A stretch of DNA of 5,149 bases from Planctomycetota bacterium (GCA_021838985.1 JAKCCC010000187.1:1-5149); one strand, 5' to 3'. Counted from the first letter of the stretch, positions 1 to 5,149 are shown. Made by a program: numbers and translations. The notes: generated by a model from the sequence alone, not told the origin.

Positions 1-45
1 CCCTCCGTCGCTGATTGCGGATCGCTGAAAGCTGAAAGTTTGCCT

Positions 46-1653
46 ATGAATCTCCATGGCTTACTGCCCGAAATGATCATGCTGGCCGCAGCCGCGGTGA
101 TCTTGCTGAACGGTTTATGCCCCCGCGAGTCGGTCCGCCGCGCCAGCCAGTGGTTGGCCCTGGTCGGGCTGGTCGCGGCGTTCGTCGCGGCCTGGCGTCT
201 GGCGGCTCCGGGGCAAAATGCGGGTTGGCCGCTCTGGCCGCTGGCCACTTTCGGCTCCCTGTTGGCCTCCGGCGTCGGGTTACTGGCGGTGCTGGCCTCC
301 TGGAACATGCCGTTTAAAGATCAGCCCGGCGAAACCGATAGCGCGTATCGCGGTGAATATTTCGCCCTGCTTCTGTGTTCCCTGGCCGGTTTAAGCATGA
401 TGGCCAAGGTCAACAACCTGATCTGGCTGTTTTTGGCGCTGGAGCTGGTGTCCATTCCCACGTATATCATGGTGGCCGCGGGCCGCGGCAATAGCGCCGC
501 CCAGGAAGCCGGCGTGAAGTATTTCTTTTTAGGGGCGCTGTCCGCCGCGGTCTATCTGTTTGGATTCAGTTATCTGTATGGATTCGCGGGCAGCACCCGT
601 TTTTCCGCCATCGCCGCCGCCTTTCATAGCGCCCTGGCGCCCGGCCATCCGCCGGCTATCGCTCTGATCGGTCTGTTAATGGTCGTCCTCGGCATTTCCT
701 ATAAAATCGCCGCGGTTCCCCTGCACTATTACGCCCCGGATGTCTATCAGGGGGCCGCGACACCCGTAACGGCCTTTCTGGCCTTCACTCCCAAGGCGGC
801 CGGATTTATCGCGTTGATTCTCGTGTTCAACCTGACGGGTTGGCAATTGTCGAGTTCCCTGGCCGGCGCCGTGCCGGCGCTGCTGATGGCGCTGGCGGTG
901 GTGACGATGTTCGTCGGCAACGTCCTGGCGCTGCTGCAGCGCAATCTTAAACGCATCCTCGCGTACAGCTCGATCGCCCACAGCGGCTATATGCTCGCGG
1001 CGCTGGCGCTAGGCCCGGCCCTGTCTGCGGAGGCGACTCGCCCTGGCGAGCTGGGCGATTCTTCCATCAACGGGCTAAGCGCGCTGCTGTTTTATCTGGC
1101 CGCCTATAGCCTGATGACGCTCGGCGCCTTTGCGGTGTTGATTTATCTGGAAGGGCAGACCGGCGCCGCCGAGGATTTTGATGGCATCGCGGGGCTCGCC
1201 GGGGAGCATCCGCTGGCCGCCGGTTGCATGGCCGTCTGCCTGTTCAGCTTGATCGGCATGCCCGGCACGGTTGGTTTTCTGGGCAAACTGTTTATCGTGC
1301 AGGCCGTCCTGGCGGCGCATCATCCGGTTCTGGCGGTGCTCATCGTAATCAACGCCGCCATTGCCGCCACGTATTATCTGCGCATCGTGGCGGCAATGTA
1401 TCTGCGGGCGGCGGCGACGCCGCTGACCGTGCGCCGGCCGGCCCTGGCCCTGAAGCTCGCCGCGGCCGTCGCCACCTTCCTGGTGATTTTCTTCGGCTTA
1501 TTCCCCGGCGCCCTGTACCGCCAGTCCGTCGCCGGCGGGCGGTCGGTGCCAACGGCATATTCCGCGGCTCGTCGGCCGGGCCGTTCGGCCCTGCGGACCG
1601 CCGTCGGTACGCCAGGCTCTGGCCAGGCCCGGGCTGGGTTGCGGGCGGGTTAG
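46..1653 (+). CDS. nuoN: NADH-quinone oxidoreductase subunit N (NuoN), with an altered C-terminus
   Basis: NuoN is an antiporter-like membrane subunit of respiratory complex I that couples NADH:quinone electron transfer to proton translocation. The 535-residue product is almost entirely hydrophobic helices. Family signatures are clear: a TM5 motif ALELVSIPTYIM with Glu133, YKIAAVPLHYYAPDVYQGA with Lys220, FTPKAAGF with Lys250, NLKRILAYSSIAHSGYM, and GFLGKLF with Lys414. These match, from memory, the functional Glu133, Lys217, Lys247 and Lys395 of E. coli NuoN. I chose ATG 46 over TTG 40 because the weak GAAAG at 34-38 sits 7 bases before the ATG but only 1 base before the TTG. Bases 1-45 are probably the end of, or gap after, an upstream gene (nuoM expected), too short to call. 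Residues 502-535 form an Arg/Ala/Gly-rich tail, unlike a normal NuoN end, that starts exactly where the 90-bp duplicated segment stops. The last membrane helix is intact, so activity may be retained. Confidence 0.95.
   Translation: MNLHGLLPEMIMLAAAAVILLNGLCPRESVRRASQWLALVGLVAAFVAAWRLAAPGQNAGWPLWPLATFGSLLASGVGLLAVLASWNMPFKDQPGETDSAYRGEYFALLLCSLAGLSMMAKVNNLIWLFLALELVSIPTYIMVAAGRGNSAAQEAGVKYFFLGALSAAVYLFGFSYLYGFAGSTRFSAIAAAFHSALAPGHPPAIALIGLLMVVLGISYKIAAVPLHYYAPDVYQGAATPVTAFLAFTPKAAGFIALILVFNLTGWQLSSSLAGAVPALLMALAVVTMFVGNVLALLQRNLKRILAYSSIAHSGYMLAALALGPALSAEATRPGELGDSSINGLSALLFYLAAYSLMTLGAFAVLIYLEGQTGAAEDFDGIAGLAGEHPLAAGCMAVCLFSLIGMPGTVGFLGKLFIVQAVLAAHHPVLAVLIVINAAIAATYYLRIVAAMYLRAAATPLTVRRPALALKLAAAVATFLVIFFGLFPGALYRQSVAGGRSVPTAYSAARRPGRSALRTAVGTPGSGQARAGLRAG
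1460..1549 (+). repeat. 90-bp direct repeat, left copy (inside nuoN)
   Basis: This segment recurs at 3459-3548 in the same orientation, offset by 1999 bases, with 88 of 90 positions identical. The differences are C/G at 1476 versus 3475 and C/T at 1521 versus 3520. Both are third codon positions and synonymous (Thr and Arg). The segment encodes the last membrane helix and following turn of NuoN, residues 473-501. Identity stops abruptly at 1459/3458 and at 1550/3549, which marks the probable junctions of an insertion. Confidence 0.95.
1578..1591 (+). other. Small GC-rich hairpin before the ATPase gene
   Basis: GGGCC and GGCCC flank a GTTC loop, giving a perfect 5-bp stem (or 6 bp with a 2-base loop). 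It lies within the coding sequence of the novel NuoN tail, just inside the left junction of the insertion. There is no T-tract after it, so it is not a classical intrinsic terminator. It may be chance in DNA this GC-rich. Confidence 0.25.
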
Positions 1654-1654
1654 A

Positions 1655-2770
1655 ATGACGCTTTTACGAAATGTCTTGGTCCGGGGTTACCGGTCGCTGA
1701 GGTCCGTCGATCTGCGCCTGGATCGGTTGAATGTTCTGATCGGCGCTAACGGCGCCGGTAAGAGCAATTTCATTTCGTTGTTCAAGATGCTTAACGAAAT
1801 GATGGCGGGGCGGCTGCAGCAGTATATTGGTTCCGCTGGACGCTCCCAATCCATCCTGTACCTCGGTCCGAAAGTAACGCCCCAACTTGAAATGACGCTC
1901 GAGTTTGAGCTAACGGACGCGGTTGACACCTATTATCTGCGACTGTTTCACGCCGCGAACGATACCCTGGTTTTCGCGGACGAAACCTTGGCCTTTAAAA
2001 AACGCGACTGGCCGGAAGGGCGGATCAAGCCGAGGTCCCTGGGCGCCGGGCACCAGGAAACCATGCTGCGCGAGCTGGCCAAGGGCGATGACCCAACCTC
2101 CAGGGTGTTTCGCGCCGTGCTGAATGGTTGCCGCCTGTATCATTTTCACGACACTTCCGCCGCAGCGCCCATTCGCCAATACGGGTACGTTGGCGAAGAT
2201 CGGTGGTTAAAGCCGGATGCCGGAAACCTCGCCGCGATGTTGTACGCATATCGCCGGACGGACCGAGCGGCCTATGATCGGATAGTGTCGACCATTCAAA
2301 AAGTGATGCCTGAATTCCAGGATTTTGACCTTGGGCCGGAACGGCTTAACGCCAATGAGATTGGTCTGAAATGGCGGAGGCGTGGCTCGGATTACCTGTT
2401 GGGCGCCCACCAGCTTTCGGATGGTTCGCTTCGGGCCATGGCTATGATCACGCTGTTGCTTCAGCCCGAGGCGGACCTGCCCAAGGTTCTGGTTCTCGAT
2501 GAACCCGAGTTGGGCCTGCATCCTTACGCTTTGGAGATTGTCGCGGGATTACTCCGCGCGGCATCCTTGCGGTCGCAGGTGATCGTCGCCACGCAATCGC
2601 CGACATTTCTGAATCATTTCACCGCATCGGAAATCATCGTGGTGGAGCCGGAGGCGGACGGCTCAAGATTCAGGCGGTTGGACCCGAAGCCATTGGTCGA
2701 TTGGCTGGAAACGTACAGCACCGGCGAACTCTGGGAAAAGAACGTTCTCGGTGGGGGGCCGGTAGCGTGA
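1655..2770 (+). CDS. AAA_21/OLD-like ATPase of the ABC/SMC class
   Basis: This is a 371-residue predicted soluble ATPase of the RecF/OLD-like AAA family (COG4637-type). After an N-terminal strand and the 'YRSL' segment comes a Walker A, GANGAGKS at residues 30-37. An insert of roughly 200 residues follows. The ABC-type signature LSDGS is at 254-258, the Walker B KVLVLDEPELGLHP has Asp282-Glu283, and an ATQSP segment at 312-316 takes the H-loop position. These elements are in canonical order and look intact, and there is no fused C-terminal nuclease domain. The ATG is one base after the nuoN stop, with only a weak G-rich stretch as a possible ribosome site, so expression may depend on readthrough from the nuo transcript. 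The gene overlaps the following DUF4276 gene by 4 bases, a sign of coupled translation and joint function. In related two-gene systems an ATPase of this kind controls a partner nuclease; that role here is inference. Confidence 0.88.
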   Translation: MTLLRNVLVRGYRSLRSVDLRLDRLNVLIGANGAGKSNFISLFKMLNEMMAGRLQQYIGSAGRSQSILYLGPKVTPQLEMTLEFELTDAVDTYYLRLFHAANDTLVFADETLAFKKRDWPEGRIKPRSLGAGHQETMLRELAKGDDPTSRVFRAVLNGCRLYHFHDTSAAAPIRQYGYVGEDRWLKPDAGNLAAMLYAYRRTDRAAYDRIVSTIQKVMPEFQDFDLGPERLNANEIGLKWRRRGSDYLLGAHQLSDGSLRAMAMITLLLQPEADLPKVLVLDEPELGLHPYALEIVAGLLRAASLRSQVIVATQSPTFLNHFTASEIIVVEPEADGSRFRRLDPKPLVDWLETYSTGELWEKNVLGGGPVA

Positions 2771-3450
2771 GGGAGATCTATATTTTCTGCGAGGGGGCAA
2801 CGGAACAGGGTTTTTGTAAGACCGTCCTGGCGCCGCATCTATTCCCCGGGGGCGATGGCCGTCTTCATCCTATTAAGATTGCGCACAGCCGTAGCCATGG
2901 CGTGGTGCACCGTGGCGGGGTCGGTTCGTATGCGGCGATCCGGGGTGATATTCAACGGCAGTTAAAATCCCGATCGGGGGATGGCGTGTGGATCACCACA
3001 CTCATCGACGTTTACGGACTTCCCGGCGACTTCCCGGCGCTGGCGGACACCTCCGCCGCGGCGGGTGACCCGTTGGCCTACGTGCGGCGCCTGGAAGAGG
3101 CGTTTAGCAAGGACATCAATGCACCCCGATTCATCCCCCACCTTCAGCTGCACGAATTCGAAGCGATGTTGTTTGCCGATCCTGATGCTTTCACCGTTGC
3201 CTTCGAGCGGTGTGATGGCGCCGTCGCGGCGTTGAAGACGATCGCAGCGAAATTCCCGTCCGTTGAACATATCGACAACTCTCCGAGCACGGCCCCGTCC
3301 AAACGTATCATTGAACTGATACCTGCCTACGCCGGGCGTAAATCTGACGCAGGACCCGCGATCGCGGCAAAAATCGGTCTTCCTCGGATCAGACAGAAGT
3401 GCCGACACCTCGACGGATGGTTGCGCCGGCTGGAACAAACTTCGAGGTGA
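2767..3450 (+). CDS. DUF4276 family protein (TOPRIM-like partner of the ATPase)
   Basis: This 227-residue protein is recognised as DUF4276 by motifs recalled from the family: an N-terminal IFCEGATEQ (residues 6-14), DVYGLPGDFP (81-90), FIPHLQLHEFEAMLFADP (122-139), a region ending in STAPSKRI (174-181), and a C-terminal IGLPRIRQKCRHLDGWL (203-219). The N-terminal strand with Glu9-Gly10 and Glu13, followed by Asp81 near the end of a second strand, resembles the acidic metal-binding layout of TOPRIM nucleases, although the canonical DxD is DxY here. I chose GTG 2767 because it overlaps the ATPase stop as GTGA, has a G-rich stretch (2752-2758) about 8 bases upstream, and starts right at the conserved first strand. 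An ATG at 2701 would add 22 unconserved residues inside the ATPase gene. An adjacent ATPase plus DUF4276 is a recurrent pairing. Biochemical activity is unproven, and a defence role is inference. Confidence 0.85.
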   Translation: MREIYIFCEGATEQGFCKTVLAPHLFPGGDGRLHPIKIAHSRSHGVVHRGGVGSYAAIRGDIQRQLKSRSGDGVWITTLIDVYGLPGDFPALADTSAAAGDPLAYVRRLEEAFSKDINAPRFIPHLQLHEFEAMLFADPDAFTVAFERCDGAVAALKTIAAKFPSVEHIDNSPSTAPSKRIIELIPAYAGRKSDAGPAIAAKIGLPRIRQKCRHLDGWLRRLEQTSR

Positions 3451-3458
3451 TACCTTAT

Positions 3459-3548
3459 CCGCGGCCGTCGCCACGTTCCTGGTGATTTTCTTCGGCTTAT
3501 TCCCCGGCGCCCTGTACCGTCAGTCCGTCGCCGGCGGGCGGTCGGTGC
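3459..3548 (+). repeat. 90-bp direct repeat, right copy (displaced nuoN 3' segment)
   Basis: This is the second copy of 1460-1549, starting 8 bases after the stop of the DUF4276 gene. It preserves the nuoN reading frame internally, with only two synonymous changes. It marks the right junction of the putative insertion. Confidence 0.95.
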
Positions 3549-3613
3549 AGGCCGCGGCGGTGATCCACCCCCGGCGCGCCGCCACGTCTACCCACATTTT
3601 CAGAAGTTCGTAA
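3459..3613 (+). pseudogene. nuoN: Stranded 3' end of nuoN
   Basis: In frame with the duplicated segment, this reads as the last NuoN membrane helix (AAVATFLVIFFGLFPGALY), then RQSVAGGRSV, then 21 further residues beginning QAAAVIHPRR, ending at TAA 3611-3613. It has no ATG and no ribosome site, and the frame upstream is unrelated cassette DNA, so it is not expected to be translated as a functional protein. Its 21-residue end is probably the original C-terminus of NuoN; joining residues 1-501 of the intact gene to it gives a protein of about 522 residues. The alternative, that the upstream tail is native and this end was brought in, cannot be excluded without a related genome that lacks the cassette. 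Confidence 0.75.
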
Positions 3614-3637
3614 CATAATAGCGGGTTGTTCCTTTCG

Positions 3638-3751
3638 TTCATAGCCCGGAGGTCGCCGGCGGCGACTGAACTGCGCGACGGGTCCGGCGTATACCGCAGC
3701 ACCCCAAACCCGGGCTGCAGTTTAGTCGCCTGTGGCGACCTTGGGGCTATG
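3638..3751. repeat. Inverted REP pair (REPIN-like), left unit
   Basis: Two REP palindromes face each other. The left one (3638-3683) has stem GTCGCC / GGCGAC at 3652-3657 and 3661-3666 with loop GGC, followed by the tail TGAACTGC. The right one is the reverse complement (about 3715-3751): stem 3725-3730 / 3734-3739, loop TGT, tail GCAGTTTA. Both share an outer CATAGCCC block. The left arm, 3638-3683, is identical over 46 bases to 4407-4452. The right arm contains the stop codon of the RAYT gene. A pair of inverted REPs next to a RAYT is the usual form of a REPIN. Confidence 0.88.
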
Positions 3752-4306
3752 CAACATGCCCGCCCCAGGGTTACGCGCCGGGCGCGGTAACAAATATTCC
3801 GCGGCCTCACCGCCCACCGCCATGGGCGGGCCTTGTTCCAGCAACACGTACTGAACCGCGGCACGCACCGCGTCGCTCCGCCAAAGCCATCGGGCGCTGC
3901 CGTTTTCCGTCCAAAACTGGTTCCGCCGCAGGCCCGCCTCCCGCAGTGCCCGCGTGGCGTAGGCCTTCAAATCGGTCCAAATCTTTTCCGGTTGGCAGGG
4001 GGCCGAGATGACCGTATGCACGTGGTTCGTGCGCACCTGAATTGCGTGCAGCCGCCAGTGGCGGAACCGGCACACTTCTGTCATGGCGGTAAGCACGGTG
4101 TGGCGATGCGATTCATCCAGTGACAGCGGGCTTTCCACGAGTTTTCGCCGCGCCGCGGCCGCGCGCCTGATATCCGGTTCGAGCAGAGGCGCCTTGAAGC
4201 CGGAGGTGTGTTTGGAGACGGAGCCGCGCTCATCACCGTGCAGCCAGGTTCCGTATGTGGTGCAGGTGATGAAATAGGCCAAAGGAATACTGGCGGGTGC
4301 TTCCAT
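3722..4306 (-). CDS. REP-associated tyrosine transposase (RAYT, Y1_Tnp / IS200-like)
   Basis: This 194-residue single-strand DNA transposase belongs to the Y1/HUH superfamily. RAYTs cleave and join at REP hairpins. The family opening PLAYFITCTTYGTWLHGDERGS is at residues 8-29 (quoted in two parts: PLAYFITCTTYG, TWLHGDERGS). The metal-binding HUH motif is His95-Val-His97 within RTNHVHTVIS. GSARWLW is at 136-142, and the probable catalytic tyrosine is Tyr153 in QYVLLEQG, with Glu157/Gln158 nearby. I chose ATG 4304-4306 because AAGGAG lies 9 bases upstream and the family sequence begins here. The longer frame back to 4411 only translates the upstream REP. The last ten or so residues (LHSPKVATGD) are encoded by REP DNA and end on a TAA inside the REP stem region. 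All motifs look intact. The gene is transcribed away from the autotransporter end and towards the nuoN remnant. Confidence 0.9.
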   Translation of the reverse strand: MEAPASIPLAYFITCTTYGTWLHGDERGSVSKHTSGFKAPLLEPDIRRAAAARRKLVESPLSLDESHRHTVLTAMTEVCRFRHWRLHAIQVRTNHVHTVISAPCQPEKIWTDLKAYATRALREAGLRRNQFWTENGSARWLWRSDAVRAAVQYVLLEQGPPMAVGGEAAEYLLPRPARNPGAGMLHSPKVATGD

Positions 4307-4315
4307 GATAGCCTG

Positions 4316-4321
4316 CTCCTT
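4316..4321 (-). promoter_or_regulatory. Ribosome binding site of the RAYT gene
   Basis: On the minus strand this reads AAGGAG, 9 bases before the ATG at 4306. It is the clearest Shine-Dalgarno sequence in the window and decides the RAYT start against the longer frame. Confidence 0.75.
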
Positions 4322-4349
4322 GCTCGTGGCGGAATGCCTAACCCCGCGC

Positions 4350-4385
4350 TGCAGTTTAATCGCCCGCGGCGACCTTGGGGCCATG
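4350..4385. repeat. Single REP upstream of RAYT, degenerate stem
   Basis: This reads CTGCAGTTTA, then a stem ATCGCC / GGCGAC (4359-4364 / 4368-4373) with loop CGC, then CTTGGGGCCATG. It has the same orientation as the right arm of the left REP pair, so the RAYT gene lies between two directly repeated REPs. One stem pair is broken (A opposite C), unlike the other four copies in the window, which have perfect 6-bp stems. Confidence 0.8.
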
Positions 4386-4406
4386 AAAAACACCAAGCTC
4401 CGGCTC

Positions 4407-4516
4407 TTCATAGCCCGGAGGTCGCCGGCGGCGACTGAACTGCGCGACGGGTGTGGGTGTCGCCGCAGCGCCCCAAACCTCGCGCTGCAGTTTAGTCGCC
4501 TGCGGCGACCTTGGGG
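4407..4516. repeat. Inverted REP pair (REPIN-like), right unit
   Basis: The left REP (4407-4452) has stem 4421-4426 / 4430-4435 and loop GGC, and is identical over 46 bases to 3638-3683. The right REP (about 4482-4516) is inverted, with stem 4495-4500 / 4504-4509 and loop TGC. The spacer between the arms differs from that of the left unit apart from a shared block around CCGCAGC(A/G)CCCCAAACC. The right arm lacks the outer CTATG seen in the left unit. The unit lies between the RAYT gene and the 3' end of the autotransporter gene. Confidence 0.87.
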
Positions 4517-4558
4517 TTAACCCGTACACCCCAGCGTTGCGCCGCGGCCGAACGCCCC

Positions 4559-5149
4559 TCACTTCAACGCGATCGCCAGGCCGGCCATCACGCTCTGGGC
4601 GAGCTGGCTCTGCTGGCCGAACTGGGCTTCATAGTTGACAAACACGGAAATGTTCTTGTTGATATACCCATTGACGCCACCGCCGACCAGGGCGGTGTCG
4701 CGCGAAGGCGCCGCGGTGTTGATCACAAAAGAACCACCCAGCGACGCCACGGACGCCGTGATGCTCTGGCTGTTGTTGAGATATTCATGCTGCCAGAAGG
4801 CGTTGATATTCCAGCCCCACGGCAGCGGCGAATGGCCCCAATGCGTCGTATCGCTGAAGCGCATCCCCAACAGCGAGCGCACTGAATTGACGGTCTGCGA
4901 AGATACGTTTAAATCAAACGGGCTGCCGCTTTCGGTGTAACTGTCCACATTCAGATAGGTGTAGGCCAACCCCACCGCCGGGCCGAATTTGAAGCCCTGG
5001 TGGTGGATGGCCCCGAAATCAATACCGGCCATGGCGCTTAAATCGGCCTGATTGCCGGCGGGACTGCTGCTGGCGGTGGTGCCGAACACCTGCCGGTGCT
5101 GCGTGTAATCGTTATAGGTGTAGCTGCCCATCACGTCGAGATAAGACCC
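4559..5149 (-). CDS. Autotransporter-type outer-membrane beta-barrel, C-terminal part (5' end outside window)
   Basis: The frame is open to the right edge, giving 196 residues of a longer protein that ends at TGA 4559-4561. It shows the alternating amphipathic strand pattern of an autotransporter translocator barrel: LDVMGSYTYNDYTQ near the start, AMAGIDFGAIHHQGFKFGPA, VGLAYTYLNVDSYTE, RSLLGMRFSD, INAFWQHEYLNN, and a last part ALVGGGVNGYINKNISVFV then NYEAQFGQQSQLAQSVMAGLAIALK. The Gly-rich 'GGGVNGYINKNISVFVNYEA' stretch before the final strand is typical of this fold. The barrel sits in the outer membrane and exports or anchors an N-terminal passenger, which lies outside the window. The chain ends in ALK rather than with the more usual terminal aromatic residue. 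There is no frameshift. I rejected the GTG/ATG at about 5134 as the start because the barrel homology continues to the edge. Confidence 0.82.
   Translation of the reverse strand, partial: GSYLDVMGSYTYNDYTQHRQVFGTTASSSPAGNQADLSAMAGIDFGAIHHQGFKFGPAVGLAYTYLNVDSYTESGSPFDLNVSSQTVNSVRSLLGMRFSDTTHWGHSPLPWGWNINAFWQHEYLNNSQSITASVASLGGSFVINTAAPSRDTALVGGGVNGYINKNISVFVNYEAQFGQQSQLAQSVMAGLAIALK

Larger units (their letters stand above)
1550..3458 (+). mobile_element. Putative inserted accessory cassette (ATPase + DUF4276) in the 3' end of nuoN
   Basis: This is the DNA lying between two direct copies of the nuoN 3' segment. Together with one repeat copy it makes a 1999-bp unit whose excision by recombination between the repeats would restore a single continuous nuoN of about 522 residues. 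It carries the novel NuoN tail, the ATPase gene and the DUF4276 gene, and nothing recognisable as an integrase or transposase. I saw no terminal inverted repeats. The flanking 90-bp duplication is far longer than a normal transposon target-site duplication. That fits homologous (Campbell-type) integration of a circle carrying a piece of nuoN, or capture from a related genome. The boundaries are seen directly; the mobile nature is inferred. Confidence 0.55.

Noticed and set aside
1578..1591. The GC hairpin as an intrinsic terminator for nuoN.
   Set aside because: It lies inside the coding sequence and has no following T-run.
1224..1658. A 144-codon open frame in +3 overlapping the end of nuoN.
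   Set aside because: It is a shadow frame in GC-rich coding DNA, rich in Arg/Gly/Ala with no family motif, while the nuoN frame has clear homology.
2701..2766. ATG 2701 as the start of the DUF4276 gene.
   Set aside because: It adds 22 residues with no family similarity, inside the ATPase gene; GTG 2767 gives the GTGA overlap and begins at the conserved first strand.
2962..3474. A 170-codon minus-strand frame opposite the DUF4276 gene.
   Set aside because: It is antisense to a gene with clear motifs and has no recognisable domain or ribosome site.
3520..3864. A 114-codon minus-strand frame crossing the left REP pair and the RAYT 3' end.
   Set aside because: It shifts frame relative to the RAYT gene and translates REP DNA and the antisense of the nuoN remnant; no family signal.
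4307..4411. A longer RAYT start at 4411.
   Set aside because: The extra 35 residues are translation of the single REP and its surroundings; the AAGGAG and the family sequence support 4306.
3638..4516. Repeats as a CRISPR array.
   Set aside because: The units alternate in orientation, have very unequal spacing and surround a RAYT gene, which is REP/REPIN architecture.
4407..4516. The right REP pair as a terminator between the autotransporter gene and RAYT.
   Set aside because: The stems lack a T-tract and the same sequence recurs at other sites; effects on mRNA ends are possible but not shown.
4511..4885. A plus-strand frame of 124 codons opposite the autotransporter gene.
   Set aside because: It is a shadow of the well-supported minus-strand barrel frame and has no motif.

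Overview
The window is a GC-rich bacterial chromosome segment. Complex I subunit NuoN, an autotransporter-type outer-membrane barrel and a REP-associated transposase (RAYT) of the 'TYGTWLHGDERGS' type together point to a Gram-negative bacterium. Verrucomicrobia or a related PVC lineage is my best guess, held with low confidence because no marker here fixes the phylum.

Layout, left to right. Positions 46-1653 (+) encode NuoN, a membrane proton-translocating subunit of NADH:quinone oxidoreductase and usually the last gene of a nuo operon. One base after its stop comes a two-gene cassette on the same strand: an AAA/ABC-class (AAA_21-like) ATPase (1655-2770) and, overlapping it by 4 bases, a DUF4276 protein (2767-3450) with a TOPRIM-like N-terminal motif. 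The right end of the cassette meets a second copy of the 3' end of nuoN (3459-3613). The 90 bp at 1460-1549 recur at 3459-3548 with only two differences, both synonymous. The simplest reading is that a 1999-bp unit carrying the ATPase/DUF4276 pair was inserted into the 3' end of nuoN. It left a 90-bp direct repeat, gave the full-length NuoN a new C-terminal tail, and stranded the probable original 3' end behind the cassette.

Positions 3638-4516 hold a second, independent mobile system: a RAYT gene on the minus strand (3722-4306) bracketed by five copies of one REP palindrome. These form two inverted REP pairs (REPIN-like, 3638-3751 and 4407-4516) and one single, slightly degenerate REP (4350-4385). 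The RAYT stop codon lies inside one of the REPs. At the right edge, 4559-5149 (-) is the 3' part of an autotransporter beta-barrel gene that continues past the window.

How the parts fit: nuoN is core energy metabolism. The ATPase/DUF4276 pair looks like accessory cargo, possibly an anti-phage system by analogy with OLD, Gabija and PARIS ATPase-TOPRIM systems; that function is inference. The RAYT presumably mobilises or maintains the REP family. The 3' side of nuoN therefore looks like a place where accessory DNA has accumulated more than once. No integrase, tRNA gene, rRNA gene or CRISPR array was seen.
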